Part shown: positions 8,444 to 16,862 of the stretch, one piece after another
Layout of the letters: every line of letters begins with the position of its first letter
Position numbering within the stretch: the stretch's first letter is position 1
Assembly (NCBI GenBank): GCA_963726615.1
Contig: CAVSCX010000011.1
Span: 310,001-374,000, forward strand
DNA: 64,000 nt
Reading direction: 5' to 3'
From: CAWDZK01 sp963726615
GTDB lineage: Bacteria; Actinomycetota; Actinomycetes; JACCUZ01
Notes under the pieces: generated by a model
What the model was told of the DNA's origin: nothing
The model's database searches: none
Seen by the model: the letters and a program-made list of their open reading frames with translations, nothing else
Translations under genes and position numbers: made by a program

Positions 8444-8896
8444 ATGGCCAAGGACCTGTACATCGCCCGGCTCAAGGCGGTGCCCCTGTTCGGCTCGCTG
8501 TCCAAGCGCGAGCTGGACCTGCTCGTGCGCCAGGCCGACCACCTGCGCTACCCGGCACGGCACGCCGTGGTCTCCGAGGGTGCCCACGGCGACGAGTTCT
8601 GGCTTGTCATCGAGGGCACCCTGGGCGTGCACCGTGGCGGCGAGCGGGTCGCCACCCTGGGACCGGGTGACTACTTCGGGGAGCTGTCGGTGATCGACCC
8701 GGCCCCTCGGGACGCCAGCGTCACGGCAGACACGCCGGTCGAGCTGATGATCATCGGCCGGCAGCGGTTCTGGGCCACCCTGCAGAGCAGCCCGACGCTG
8801 ATGCGCAAGCTGCTGGTCGGCCTCGCCCAGCGGCTGCGCCAGGCCGACGCCGAGGACACCAGGGCCCGCCTCGGGGCGAAGGCGTCCACCGACTAG
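8444..8896 (+). CDS. Cyclic-nucleotide-binding-domain protein, no DNA-binding domain
   Basis: 150 residues, essentially one CRP-type cNMP-binding beta-roll: PLFGSLSKRELDLLV, GAHGDEFWLVIEGTLGVHRG, LGPGDYFGELSVID and the phosphate-binding segment PRDASVTADTPV. The FGELSVID(x)PRxASV pattern is the phosphate cassette, though the usual R-(S/T)-A-x-(V/I) is preserved only as RDASV. A short C-terminal helix follows; there is no helix-turn-helix, so it is not a transcription factor by itself. ATG 8444 has GGGAGG 5 bases upstream. Probably a cAMP-responsive partner or regulator of another protein. Confidence 0.88.
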   Translation: MAKDLYIARLKAVPLFGSLSKRELDLLVRQADHLRYPARHAVVSEGAHGDEFWLVIEGTLGVHRGGERVATLGPGDYFGELSVIDPAPRDASVTADTPVELMIIGRQRFWATLQSSPTLMRKLLVGLAQRLRQADAEDTRARLGAKASTD

Positions 8897-8940
8897 GAGC
8901 GAGGCGCCCGCCTGAGGCGGCCGGCTCGTCGTCCTCCCGG

Positions 8941-10419
8941 TCAGCCGGCCTGGTCGGCGGCGGCCGAACGGGACGCCGCGGCAGCCTGCTCCGCCGCGGT
9001 GTGGTCGACCGCGGGGCCGTGCTCGCGCCACCAGGCCTGGCCGGCCTCGGGCAGGGTGTGGATCGGGTCGTAGTACTCGTACCGCCGCGTCAGCGCGTCG
9101 GGGTCGGTCGCCTCGATGCCGGTGCGGTAGTTCTTGGTCCAGTAGGAGATGCCGCGGTCCCGGTCGTACTCCTCGAGCTGGTGCACCCAGCGCTTCCCGA
9201 CGAACGGGACGTCACAGATGATCCGCGGGGTGGCGAAGCCCGGCAGGTACCCCATGATCGCGTGCTGCAGCCGCTGGGCCTCGGCAACCGAGACCCGCCA
9301 GTGCTCCGAGAACGGGATCATGTCGCACATGTAGAAGTAGTAGGGCATGATCCCTGCGCCGTCGAGCAGGGCGAAGGACAGGTCGAGCAGGTCGGTCGAC
9401 GAGGCGTTGACGCCGTGCATGAGGACGCCCTGGTTGCGCACGTCCCGCACGCCGGCCTCGAGCATCGCCCTGGTCGCGTCGGCCACCAGCGGGGTGACCG
9501 AGGCCGCGCTGTTGACGTGGGTGTGGATCGCCAGGTGCACCCCCCGCGCCCGGGCCACCGTCGAGAGCCGCTCCATGCCGGCCCGGACGTCGTCCTGCAG
9601 CCAGTGCTGCGGCAGGCCCATGAGCGCCTTGGTCGCCAGCCGGATGTCGCGGATGTTCTCGATGTCGAGCAGCCGGGCGACGAAGGCCTCGAGGTTCTTG
9701 AACGGCATGTTCGCCACGTCACCGCCGGAGACCACGACGTCGCGTACGCCGGGGGAGCGGCGCAGGTAGTCGATCATGGCGTCGTAGCGGTCCACCGGCT
9801 TGAGGTCGAACTTCAGCTTGTCGATGACCGGTGTCGAGTTGCCGACGAGGTCCATCCGGGTGCAGTGCCCGCAGTACTGCGGGCAGGTCGGCAGCAGCTC
9901 CGCCAGCACCTTGGTCGGGTAGCGATGGGTGAGGCCCTCGGCCACCCACATGTCGTGCTCGTGCAGCGAGTCGCGGGTGGCGTGCGGGTGGCTCGGCCAG
10001 TCGGTACGCCGGTCGGAGAACACCGGCAGCATGTAGCACCGCACCGGGTCGGCGTAGAAGGCCTCGGTCCAGGTCTGGCCGCCGGCCGGGCCGGTCGGGA
10101 CCATGGTGTTCATCATCTGCGGGGTCACGAGCATCGACATCGTGGCCCGCTCGGCCTGGTCCCGCTCCAGGTCGGCGTAGAGGCGCTCGTCGAGCAGGTC
10201 GCCCATCAGGGCGCGCAGCTGCTTGAGGTTCTTCACGCAGTGCGCCCGCTGCCACTGGACGCTGGCCCACTCCTCGGCCGACACGTCGGCCCAGCCCGGG
10301 AGCCGGCGCCAGTCCGGCTCGACCAGGTCGCGGCGCCGGTACACGTAGGGCTGCTCGAGCGCGTCCACCAGCGCCGCGGCGGCGGCGTCGGGGCTGACGA
10401 CGTCGGGGGTGGCGGTCAT
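8941..10419 (-). CDS. kamA: Lysine 2,3-aminomutase (radical SAM, PLP)
   Basis: 492-residue KamA-family enzyme that converts L-lysine to L-beta-lysine with S-adenosylmethionine, a [4Fe-4S] cluster and PLP. The cluster motif C-x3-C-x2-C is CPQYCGHC (Cys179, 183, 186). Other family blocks are VVVSGGDVANMP, RLATKALMGLPQHW, HTHVNSAASVTP and NQGVLMHGVN. It is longer than the clostridial enzymes (about 415 residues), mainly at the N-terminus. The ATG at 10419 follows GAGGAGA. It is transcribed divergently from kdd, the third enzyme of the same pathway, across a 180-base region. Product identity as lysine mutase rather than a glutamate mutase rests on neighbours kdd, kamD, kamE and kal. Confidence 0.92.
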   Translation of the reverse strand: MTATPDVVSPDAAAAALVDALEQPYVYRRRDLVEPDWRRLPGWADVSAEEWASVQWQRAHCVKNLKQLRALMGDLLDERLYADLERDQAERATMSMLVTPQMMNTMVPTGPAGGQTWTEAFYADPVRCYMLPVFSDRRTDWPSHPHATRDSLHEHDMWVAEGLTHRYPTKVLAELLPTCPQYCGHCTRMDLVGNSTPVIDKLKFDLKPVDRYDAMIDYLRRSPGVRDVVVSGGDVANMPFKNLEAFVARLLDIENIRDIRLATKALMGLPQHWLQDDVRAGMERLSTVARARGVHLAIHTHVNSAASVTPLVADATRAMLEAGVRDVRNQGVLMHGVNASSTDLLDLSFALLDGAGIMPYYFYMCDMIPFSEHWRVSVAEAQRLQHAIMGYLPGFATPRIICDVPFVGKRWVHQLEEYDRDRGISYWTKNYRTGIEATDPDALTRRYEYYDPIHTLPEAGQAWWREHGPAVDHTAAEQAAAASRSAAADQAG

Positions 10420-10430
10420 GGAGGTCTCCT

Positions 10431-10450
10431 CGGGACGGGGCGGGACGGGG
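10431..10450. repeat. 10-bp tandem duplication
   Basis: Two exact adjacent copies of CGGGACGGGG in the kamA/kdd divergent intergenic region, about 12 bases upstream of the kamA start codon, i.e. inside its 5' leader. Function unknown. Confidence 0.6.
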
Positions 10451-10514
10451 CAGGCGCTGTGCGCGGCCGCGGGACGACGACGTGCCGGCAGCACGGACCA
10501 GCGGCGTTTCCGCC

Positions 10515-10560
10515 AGAGTACGGGAGATACTTCGGCCGATCCACTCGCACGCCGTAGGAT
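10515..10560. promoter_or_regulatory. Divergent kamA/kdd promoters
   Basis: On the plus strand TAGGAT (10555-10560) is a good -10 for kdd, whose GTG at 10601 is preceded by GGAAGGA. On the minus strand TACTCT (10520-10515) fits a -10 for kamA, giving a leader of roughly 90 bases. The two start regions are about 40 bases apart, so one regulator could control both. Confidence 0.45.
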
Positions 10561-10600
10561 CTCCGTCGAACATGCCGCCAGACCGGAAGGACCGCCGAAC

Positions 10601-11644
10601 GTGACCCAGACCTCGCCCGTCGGACTGCACCGCGTCCTCGCCCCGGCCGGCGCGCTGCCGCAGGCGGCCGAGCGGCTGGACGCCCGGGCGGAGATCGGCC
10701 CGGACGAGGTCCGGCTGCGGGTCGAGCGGCTCAACCTGGACGCCGCGTCGTTCCGGCAGCTGGCGACCAAGCACGACGGCGACGGCGCGGCCGTCCGCCG
10801 CGAGGTGCTGGAGATCGTCGAGGCACGAGGCAAGATGCAGAACCCGGTCACGGGGTCCGGCGGGATGCTCGTCGGCGTGGTGGAGGAGGTCGGCCCGGCC
10901 TCCACGCTGGGTCTGGCGGTGGGTGACCACGTCGCGAGCCTGGTGTCCCTCTCGCTCACCCCGCTGGTCCTCACCGACGCGCTCGCCGGGTGGGACGGCC
11001 GCTCGGAGCAGGTGCCCGCCGCCGGGCACGCGATCCTGTTCGGCCGTTCCATCGCCGCACGGATCCCCGACGACCTCCCCGGCGCGCTGGCGATGGCCGT
11101 CCTGGACGTCTGCGGCGCCCCTGCCCTGACCGCCCGGGTGGTCGGGGGCTACCCCGCCGGGGCGCGGGTCGCCGTGGTCGGTGGCGCCGGCAAGAGCGGG
11201 TCTCTGGCCCTCTGTGCGGCCCGCCGGGCCGGCGCACGCACGGTGGGGGTCGTGCCGGTCGAGCACGAGGCCGACCTGCTCACCGAGGCGGGGCTCGCCG
11301 ACGCCGTCGCACTGGCCGACGCACGCGACCCGGTCGCGCTGGCCGCGGCGGTGGAGGAGGCCCTCGGCGGGCCGGCGGACGTCACCGTCGTCTGCGTCGA
11401 TGTCCCGGGCTGCGAGCACGGGGCGGTGCTGGCGACCGCGGAGGGCGGGACCGTGATCTTCTTCTCGATGGCGACGTCGTTCTCGGCCGCTGCCCTCGGC
11501 GCAGAGGGGCTGGCCGCCGACGTCACGATGCTCATCGGCAACGGCTACGTGCCGGGGCACGCCGACCTGGCGTTGGACCTGGTGCGCACCGAGCCAGGGG
11601 TCCGCGCGCTGTTCGAGCGGCGGCTTGCGCACGAGGCGGGCTGA
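10601..11644 (+). CDS. kdd: L-erythro-3,5-diaminohexanoate dehydrogenase
   Basis: 347 residues, the normal size of this family (about 345). It oxidatively deaminates 3,5-diaminohexanoate to 5-amino-3-oxohexanoate with NAD(P)+. The N-terminal half has the medium-chain dehydrogenase-like barrel (NPVTGSGGMLVGVVEEVGP), and the Rossmann fold follows with GARVAVVGGAGKSGSLALCAARRAGA as two joined blocks. The C-terminal block FFSMATSFSAAALGAEG and GNGYVPGHADLAL is characteristic. GTG 10601 is preceded by GGAAGGA. It is divergent from kamA and 51 bases upstream of the amidohydrolase. Confidence in the specific enzyme comes from sequence pattern plus the presence of the other pathway genes. Confidence 0.88.
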   Translation: MTQTSPVGLHRVLAPAGALPQAAERLDARAEIGPDEVRLRVERLNLDAASFRQLATKHDGDGAAVRREVLEIVEARGKMQNPVTGSGGMLVGVVEEVGPASTLGLAVGDHVASLVSLSLTPLVLTDALAGWDGRSEQVPAAGHAILFGRSIAARIPDDLPGALAMAVLDVCGAPALTARVVGGYPAGARVAVVGGAGKSGSLALCAARRAGARTVGVVPVEHEADLLTEAGLADAVALADARDPVALAAAVEEALGGPADVTVVCVDVPGCEHGAVLATAEGGTVIFFSMATSFSAAALGAEGLAADVTMLIGNGYVPGHADLALDLVRTEPGVRALFERRLAHEAG

Positions 11645-11695
11645 CCCGGTCGACCATGCCGGCCCGGTCGTGCGGCCTGCTGCGAGGATGCCGGG

Positions 11696-13237
11696 ATGAC
11701 CTCCACGCTCTACCGCGGCGGCCGGGTGCGGACGCCGGACCACCCCGCGGCCACCGCCGTGCTCGTCCGCGGGGGCGCGCTGGCGTTCGTCGGCACCGAC
11801 GCCGAGGTGCCGGCGGACGCCGACGAGACCGTGGACCTCGACGGCGCCCTGGTGGCGCCGGCTTTCGTGGACGCGCACGTGCACGCCACCTCGACCGGGC
11901 TCGCGCTCACCGGGCTCGACCTCGGGGGCGCGCGGAGCCTCGAGGAGTGCCTGCGCCGCGTCGAGGCGGCGGGGCGTTCCGCCGGCGGCGGTGTGGTCCT
12001 GGGCCACGGCTGGGACGAGACGACCTGGCCGGAGCACCGGGCGCCGACCCGGCAGGAGCTCGACCGGGCGTCGTACGGCGGGGTGGTCTACCTGTCCCGG
12101 GTCGACGTGCACTCCGCGGTGGTGTCCTCGGCGCTCCTGGCAGCCGCGCCGGAGGTACGCGCCGAGGTGGGGTTCGACGACAGCGGTCACCTGACCCGGG
12201 CCGCGCACCACGCCGTCCGCCGGGTCGCCCGGGAGTCGATCACCCCGGACCGGCGCAGGTCGTTGCAGCGGACGACCCGGGCCGCGGCCGCGGGGCTCGG
12301 GATCGGGCTCCTGCACGAGCTGTCCGGGCCCGAGATCGCCGGCGCCGAGGACCTGGCCGGGTTCCTCGCCCTGGCGGCGGAGGAGCCAGGTCCCGAGGTC
12401 GTCGGCTACTGGGGGGAGCTGGACCGGGACGGGGGCATCACGCGCGCCCGCGAGCTGGGGGCGCAAGGCGCGGCCGGCGACCTGTTCGCCGACGGCTCGA
12501 TCGGGTCCCACACCGCCCGCCTGACCGAGGACTACGCCGACGCGGGCCACTCCGGCCACGGCTACCTGGACGCCGGTGCCGTCCGGGACCACGTCGTGGC
12601 CTGCACCGAGGCCGGCCTGCAGGCCGGCTTCCACGCGATCGGCGACGGCGCCCTGGCCGAGGTCGTGGCCGGGCTCGCGGCGGCCGGGGAGCGCCTGGGA
12701 CCGGACCGCGTCCGCGCCGCCCGGCACCGGGTGGAGCACGCCGAGATGCTGGCCGCGGACCACCTGCCCGTCCTGGCCCGGCTGGGCGTGGTCGCCTCGG
12801 TGCAGCCGGCGTTCGACCGGCTCTGGGGCGGCGAGCAGGGGATGTACGCGGAGCGGCTGGGGCTGCCGCGGGCACTGAGCCTGAACCCGTTCGCCGCGAT
12901 GGCGGCTGCCGGGATCGTCCTGGCCCTCGGCTCGGACTCGCCGGTGACGCCCCTGGACCCGTGGGGTTCGGTCGGCGCCGCCGTCCGGCACCGGACGCCG
13001 GGATCCGGCATCGACGCCGGCGCCGCGTTCGACGCCCACACCCGGGGCGGCTGGTGGGCGGCCCGCCGGGACGCCGACGGCGTGGTGACAGCGGGGGCCC
13101 CGGCAACCTTCGCGGTCTGGGCGGTCGACGAGCTGGACGGGACGACCGGCCTGCCTGCGCTCGGGCCGACCGACGCGGCCCCGGCCTGCCTGCGCACGGT
13201 GGTCCGGGGGACGACGGTGCACGACACCCTCGGCTGA
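11696..13237 (+). CDS. Amidohydrolase_3 (YtcJ-like) family protein
   Basis: 513-residue metal-dependent hydrolase of the urease/amidohydrolase superfamily. It begins with the small beta-sandwich (YRGGRVRTPDHPAATAVLV) and the first metal motif is FVDAHVHATSTG; later come GLQAGFHAIGDGAL, HRVEHAEML and the Asp-containing LALGSDSPVTPLDPW that closes the TIM barrel. The substrate is unknown; relatives act on N-acyl or formamide-like amides. The ATG at 11696 has GAGG 8 bases upstream. It is 51 bases after kdd on the same strand and may be co-transcribed, so an amide derived from lysine or beta-lysine is a possible substrate (inference). Confidence 0.88.
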   Translation: MTSTLYRGGRVRTPDHPAATAVLVRGGALAFVGTDAEVPADADETVDLDGALVAPAFVDAHVHATSTGLALTGLDLGGARSLEECLRRVEAAGRSAGGGVVLGHGWDETTWPEHRAPTRQELDRASYGGVVYLSRVDVHSAVVSSALLAAAPEVRAEVGFDDSGHLTRAAHHAVRRVARESITPDRRRSLQRTTRAAAAGLGIGLLHELSGPEIAGAEDLAGFLALAAEEPGPEVVGYWGELDRDGGITRARELGAQGAAGDLFADGSIGSHTARLTEDYADAGHSGHGYLDAGAVRDHVVACTEAGLQAGFHAIGDGALAEVVAGLAAAGERLGPDRVRAARHRVEHAEMLAADHLPVLARLGVVASVQPAFDRLWGGEQGMYAERLGLPRALSLNPFAAMAAAGIVLALGSDSPVTPLDPWGSVGAAVRHRTPGSGIDAGAAFDAHTRGGWWAARRDADGVVTAGAPATFAVWAVDELDGTTGLPALGPTDAAPACLRTVVRGTTVHDTLG

Positions 13238-13290
13238 GCACCCGGCCGCCCGCGGAGCCGGCCAGCGGATCGCTCGGGTGAGGTGTCGGG

Positions 13291-13959
13291 TCAGACTGTC
13301 GGCTGACGCTCGTTGTAGCTCGGCGCCCGCTCCTGGCCGGACAACGCCGCAACCCGGTCCATCACCTCGTCGGTCAGCTCGCGGCGGGCGCGTCCCGGCG
13401 CCAACTTCTCGTACGACGAGGGCAGCACCGGCTCGCCGAAGCGGATCGCCACCCCGCTGCAGGGCCTCGGCATCGTCGCCCCGATCGGCTGCATCCTGTC
13501 GGTGCCGACCAGGCCGACGGGAAGCACGGCCGCGCCGGTCGACAGCGCCAGCCAGCCCACCCCCGTCTTGCCGCGGTAGAGCCGCCCGTCGCGGGACCGG
13601 GTGCCCTCGGGATAGATCCCGAACGCGTCACCGCGCTCGACGACGCCGCGGGCCAGATCGAGCGATGCCTGCGCGTCGTGCTGCTGCTGTCGCTGCACCG
13701 GCACGGCCTCGAACACCGCGAAGAACAGCCGCCGGGGCCAGGACGCGGGGGAGCGGCCCTCCCAGTACTCCGCCTTGGCCAGGAACACGACCTTCCTGGG
13801 CACCACGAGCGGGATGACGATGCTGTCGATGAACGACAGGTGGTTGCTCGCGACGATCAGGAGACCCTCGGCGGGGATGTTGTCCCTGCCCTCGACGGCC
13901 GGCCGCCAGCCCACGCGGAAGAGCGCGAGGCAGACCAGCCGGCACAGCCGGTAGAGCAT
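13291..13959 (-). CDS. 1-acyl-glycerol-3-phosphate acyltransferase (PlsC family)
   Basis: 222-residue membrane-associated acyltransferase. It has the catalytic H-x4-D box (NHLSFID, His40/Asp45), the second block VFLAKAEYWEG, and the glycerol-phosphate binding motif YPEGTRSRDG near residue 115, followed by VLPVGLVGTDRM. It transfers an acyl chain to lysophosphatidic acid or a related acceptor. A hydrophobic N-terminal helix anchors it. The start ATG at 13959 has GGGGAG about 8 bases upstream. It sits downstream of the secreted FG-GAP protein on the same strand, separated by a strong hairpin, so it is probably transcribed alone. Confidence 0.9.
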   Translation of the reverse strand: MLYRLCRLVCLALFRVGWRPAVEGRDNIPAEGLLIVASNHLSFIDSIVIPLVVPRKVVFLAKAEYWEGRSPASWPRRLFFAVFEAVPVQRQQQHDAQASLDLARGVVERGDAFGIYPEGTRSRDGRLYRGKTGVGWLALSTGAAVLPVGLVGTDRMQPIGATMPRPCSGVAIRFGEPVLPSSYEKLAPGRARRELTDEVMDRVAALSGQERAPSYNERQPTV

Positions 13960-14008
13960 GGGCAGGGCTCCCCGCAGGTCGTGGGACGGGCGTCGGTGGG
14001 ACCCGATG

Positions 14009-14014
14009 ACGCTA
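14009..14014 (-). promoter_or_regulatory. -10 element for plsC-like gene (TAGCGT)
   Basis: On the minus strand TAGCGT matches TANNNT and lies about 50 bases before the ATG at 13959. Confidence 0.4.
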
Positions 14015-14034
14015 CCGTCCGCGCCGCTCCGGCC

Positions 14035-14061
14035 GCGGGGCCGTCCGAGGGACGGCCCCGC
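14035..14061 (-). terminator. 12-bp perfect hairpin
   Basis: A perfect 12-bp inverted repeat (core GGGGCCGTCC/GGACGGCCCC) with a 3-base loop follows the stop of the FG-GAP gene (14080) on the minus strand. No T tract. It is the strongest terminator-like hairpin in the window. Confidence 0.65.
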
Positions 14062-14079
14062 CGCGTGGAGGGCGCTGCG

Positions 14080-16623
14080 TCACGGACTGCGGCGCTCGTC
14101 CTCCGGGCTGGTGCCCTGCGGTCGCGCGGTCCAACCGGTCTGACCCTGCGTGAGCAGTGGCAACGGTGCGAAGCTGGCGCCGTCCAGACCCGGCAGCCCG
14201 AACTGCTGGTCCCAGGCGTTGCGGCTCACGTAGAGCGCCAGCCAGCCCGCGGCCAGCTGCGAGGCGGCGTACTCCTCCCGCCCGTTGTAGCTGTCCTGCT
14301 GGTTGGCGGTCGGTGGGTCGAAGCTGTAGGTGCGGCCGTCCCCGGAGCCGTCCGAGGCCACCAGGGCCCGCTGGCCGGCGACGTGCTGGGCCAGGGCGTC
14401 GTTCGCAGACCAGGCCGCGCCGGCGTCGAGCCCGTAGGCCAGGGCGTGCGCGTCGAAGCTCACGAAGTGCGCCCGGCGGGAGACGCCCCAGATCGTGGGC
14501 TGCGGGAAGTAGATCTCGTTGCTGCCCGGCCGGTAGATCGTGCCCCCCGGCTCCGCGTACGGCGCGCCGTTCGCCGGTGAGGGCGTGCCAGGGGCGAAGG
14601 ACACCCCGGTGAAGGCCCGGTAGACCAGCGTCGCGTTGTGCAGGGCGGCAACCGGCACCTTCCGGTTCGCCAGACCGGCGAAGTCGGCCGCCCACCAGTT
14701 CTGCTGGATGTTGGTCATGTAGTCGGGCTGGATCACCTGGTGGTTCTCGACGGTGCCGTCGTCATAGGCGTTGGCACCGTCGAGGCGGTCGGCCAGCGAG
14801 TAGCCGTTCACGACCGCGCCCGAGCCCATGTCGGCCCGGGTGGCGTAGGCAGCCACCTCCAGGTCGACGGCCTTGCGCCGCCAGTTCGACGCCTGCGGGT
14901 GCCGCGGCATCATGTTCACCGCCAGCTCGAGCAGCGCGCCGTTCCAGGAGTTCTCCTCCGCATGAGTGTTGCCGGCGGAGACGATCGCCCCGGAGGCGTC
15001 CGCCCAGTACTCGACCGGGACGGTGAGCAGCCGGTCGGCCTCGTAGACCAGCATCTGCGCCACGTACTCGCGCACCTGCGGGGTCAGCCGGTCCCAGATC
15101 AGCCACGCGGCCTCGCCGGTGAGCATCGCCCAGTGGGCCGTCTGCCAGCCGGCGCCCCAGCCGCCTGGGGTGACCGCCACGTGGTCGCAGGCGATCGAGC
15201 GGACCAGCCAGTCCGCGTACATGATCGCCTCGTCGCGGGTGCGGCCGACGGAGGCGTCGTGGTGGGCGCCGGTCCGGGCCGCCACGGCCGTGGTGAGCGC
15301 GGCCATGGCCGGCCGGCGCACGGCGTACTCCTGCTGCTGCGGGATGAAACGCGCCAGCACGTCGGTGTAGCGCTGGCGGCGCTTGGAGTACCAGCGCTCG
15401 ACGTACTGGGCGCCGAGGAGGTAGCGCTCGGACTCCAGCAGTGCGGTCCGCAGCTGGAACACGGGGTTGGCGGCGAGAGCCGGGTCGGCGGGGTCGTAGG
15501 GCAGGGCCTTGTCCAGCAGCGGGCTGGGCCGCACGTACGCCGCCGCCTTGTCACGGTTGGCCACTCCGGAGCCCGCGGTGGCGCAGGCAGCGCCGGTGGG
15601 GCCGGCCGGCGTCGGCCAGGGTGCGGGGACCGCGCCCGGCTCCGACGGCACGGTGATCTCGCGCTTGGTGACAGTGCTGCGACCCTCGGCCCGGCGCTGC
15701 TTGCGCGGCGCGCGCTTCGCCGGGGTCCTCGACAGCCGGTCCCGGAGGAACCAGCTGGCGCCACGGACGACGCCGATGGTGTCCGCACCGTCGCCGTCCC
15801 AGTCGCCGGTGACCGGCGCGTCGGTCGGCCGGCCGAAGCGGAACGTGTACGTCGGGCGGCCGCCCTTGGGTGCCTGGCGCAGGAAGAACAGGTTGCCCCG
15901 CCGGACGCCGATGCCGTCGCGACCGTCGCCGTCCCAGTCGCCGGTGACCGGCGTGTCGGTCGGGCGGCCGAAGCGGACCTGCCGCCAGGTCGGGCCGGCC
16001 GAGGGGGAGCGGCGCAGCAGCCAGAGCCCCCCGCGGACCACCCCCACGTCGGTGCGGCCGTCCTTGTTGAAGTCGCCCGCGACGGGCCGGTCGCCGGGGG
16101 AGCCGTAGTCGAACTCCCGGCTGACGACCGGCGCCGGGCCGACGATGGAGTCGTAGACGACCCAGTGACCCGCCGTGTAGACCGCCGGCGTGTAGGCGCC
16201 GTCGCGGTTCCAGTCGCCCCACAGCAGCTGGGAGCCGGCCGGGGTCGGCACGTCGAACCGCTGGTCGGTGCCCCCGCTCCAGGGCCGGACCCTTGCCTCG
16301 GCGTGCGTCGGGCCGGCGAAGCCGGGCACGCTGCGCAGGGCGAACACCGGCGTGGTGGTGCTCCCTGGCCGCAGCGCCGCGGGCATCTTCGCGGCCCCGG
16401 GTGTGGTCGTCACCGCGAGGGCGGGACCGCCGCCGAGGGACCCGGCCGCCAGTGCCGCCGCGAGCAGGGCTACCGCTCCGGTCGTCCCGGTCCGGGCCCG
16501 CCCGGGCCCGACGGGGCGGCGCGCCGTTGAGCCGGCGCCCACCTCGTCGCTGCCGCCGTCGCTGCCGCCGTCGCTGCTGCCGTTGCTGCTGCCGTGCTGC
16601 CGCATGTGTCCTGTTCTCGCCAT
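14080..16623 (-). CDS. Secreted FG-GAP repeat protein with alpha/alpha-barrel-like domain
   Basis: 847 residues. A long Ser/Gly/Asp-rich cytoplasmic tail (residues 1-35) precedes a hydrophobic segment (AVALLAAALAAGSLGGGPALA) that should be a signal peptide or anchor. Residues about 95-260 hold four FG-GAP/VCBS-type units with calcium-loop signatures such as GDWDGDGRDGIGV and GDFNKDGRTDVGV. The C-terminal 500 residues are helical and aromatic-rich (HWAMLTGEAAWLIWDR, NSWNGALLELAVNMMP, TVENHQVIQPDYM), resembling polysaccharide lyase or glycosidase (alpha/alpha) barrels; I cannot name the family. ATG 16623 is preferred over longer starts because an internal GAGGAC precedes it. Probably acts on a cell-surface or environmental polysaccharide. 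Confidence 0.8.
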   Translation of the reverse strand: MARTGHMRQHGSSNGSSDGGSDGGSDEVGAGSTARRPVGPGRARTGTTGAVALLAAALAAGSLGGGPALAVTTTPGAAKMPAALRPGSTTTPVFALRSVPGFAGPTHAEARVRPWSGGTDQRFDVPTPAGSQLLWGDWNRDGAYTPAVYTAGHWVVYDSIVGPAPVVSREFDYGSPGDRPVAGDFNKDGRTDVGVVRGGLWLLRRSPSAGPTWRQVRFGRPTDTPVTGDWDGDGRDGIGVRRGNLFFLRQAPKGGRPTYTFRFGRPTDAPVTGDWDGDGADTIGVVRGASWFLRDRLSRTPAKRAPRKQRRAEGRSTVTKREITVPSEPGAVPAPWPTPAGPTGAACATAGSGVANRDKAAAYVRPSPLLDKALPYDPADPALAANPVFQLRTALLESERYLLGAQYVERWYSKRRQRYTDVLARFIPQQQEYAVRRPAMAALTTAVAARTGAHHDASVGRTRDEAIMYADWLVRSIACDHVAVTPGGWGAGWQTAHWAMLTGEAAWLIWDRLTPQVREYVAQMLVYEADRLLTVPVEYWADASGAIVSAGNTHAEENSWNGALLELAVNMMPRHPQASNWRRKAVDLEVAAYATRADMGSGAVVNGYSLADRLDGANAYDDGTVENHQVIQPDYMTNIQQNWWAADFAGLANRKVPVAALHNATLVYRAFTGVSFAPGTPSPANGAPYAEPGGTIYRPGSNEIYFPQPTIWGVSRRAHFVSFDAHALAYGLDAGAAWSANDALAQHVAGQRALVASDGSGDGRTYSFDPPTANQQDSYNGREEYAASQLAAGWLALYVSRNAWDQQFGLPGLDGASFAPLPLLTQGQTGWTARPQGTSPEDERRSP
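15787..15977. repeat. Near-identical 135-base tandem units in FG-GAP gene
   Basis: Bases 15787-15842 and 15922-15977 differ at only a few positions and are offset by exactly 135 bases (45 codons), one FG-GAP unit. This DNA-level identity points to a recent internal duplication or gene conversion. Confidence 0.7.
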
Positions 16624-16862
16624 CTGCCGGTGTCCTCGGGTGCACCCGCCCGGTGCAAACCGGCCGCAACCCTGCCACGCCCACCCCCGGTCGCGGGGCG
16701 GATCGGGCCAAGCATGACCGAGAGATGGCCCCAGGCCCGCTCCCGACACGGCCCCGCCCCGAGGTTGCTCCGTCGTACGGCACAATGACGCAGGATCTCC
16801 GGTCCAGGCCGCTCCAGACGGGAGATCCTCCACCAGACCCTGGTCCAGAGAGGCAGAAGTCC

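Noticed and set aside
9001..10557. Long plus-strand open frame antisense to kamA
   Set aside because: Arg/Gly/Val-rich composition with no family motif; it mirrors the GC-rich codons of the clearly recognisable kamA.
10990..13281. 763-codon open frame overlapping kdd and the amidohydrolase
   Set aside because: Arg/Gly/Ala-rich alternative frame of genuine genes; no start site or conserved domain.
14638..16530. 630-codon plus-strand frame opposite the FG-GAP gene
   Set aside because: Antisense shadow of the FG-GAP gene, lacking any protein-family signature.
16785..16862. Upstream ATG for kamD
   Set aside because: Adds 26 Pro/Gln/Arg-rich residues not expected from family length; GTG 16863 with AGAGAGG fits better, though it cannot be fully excluded.
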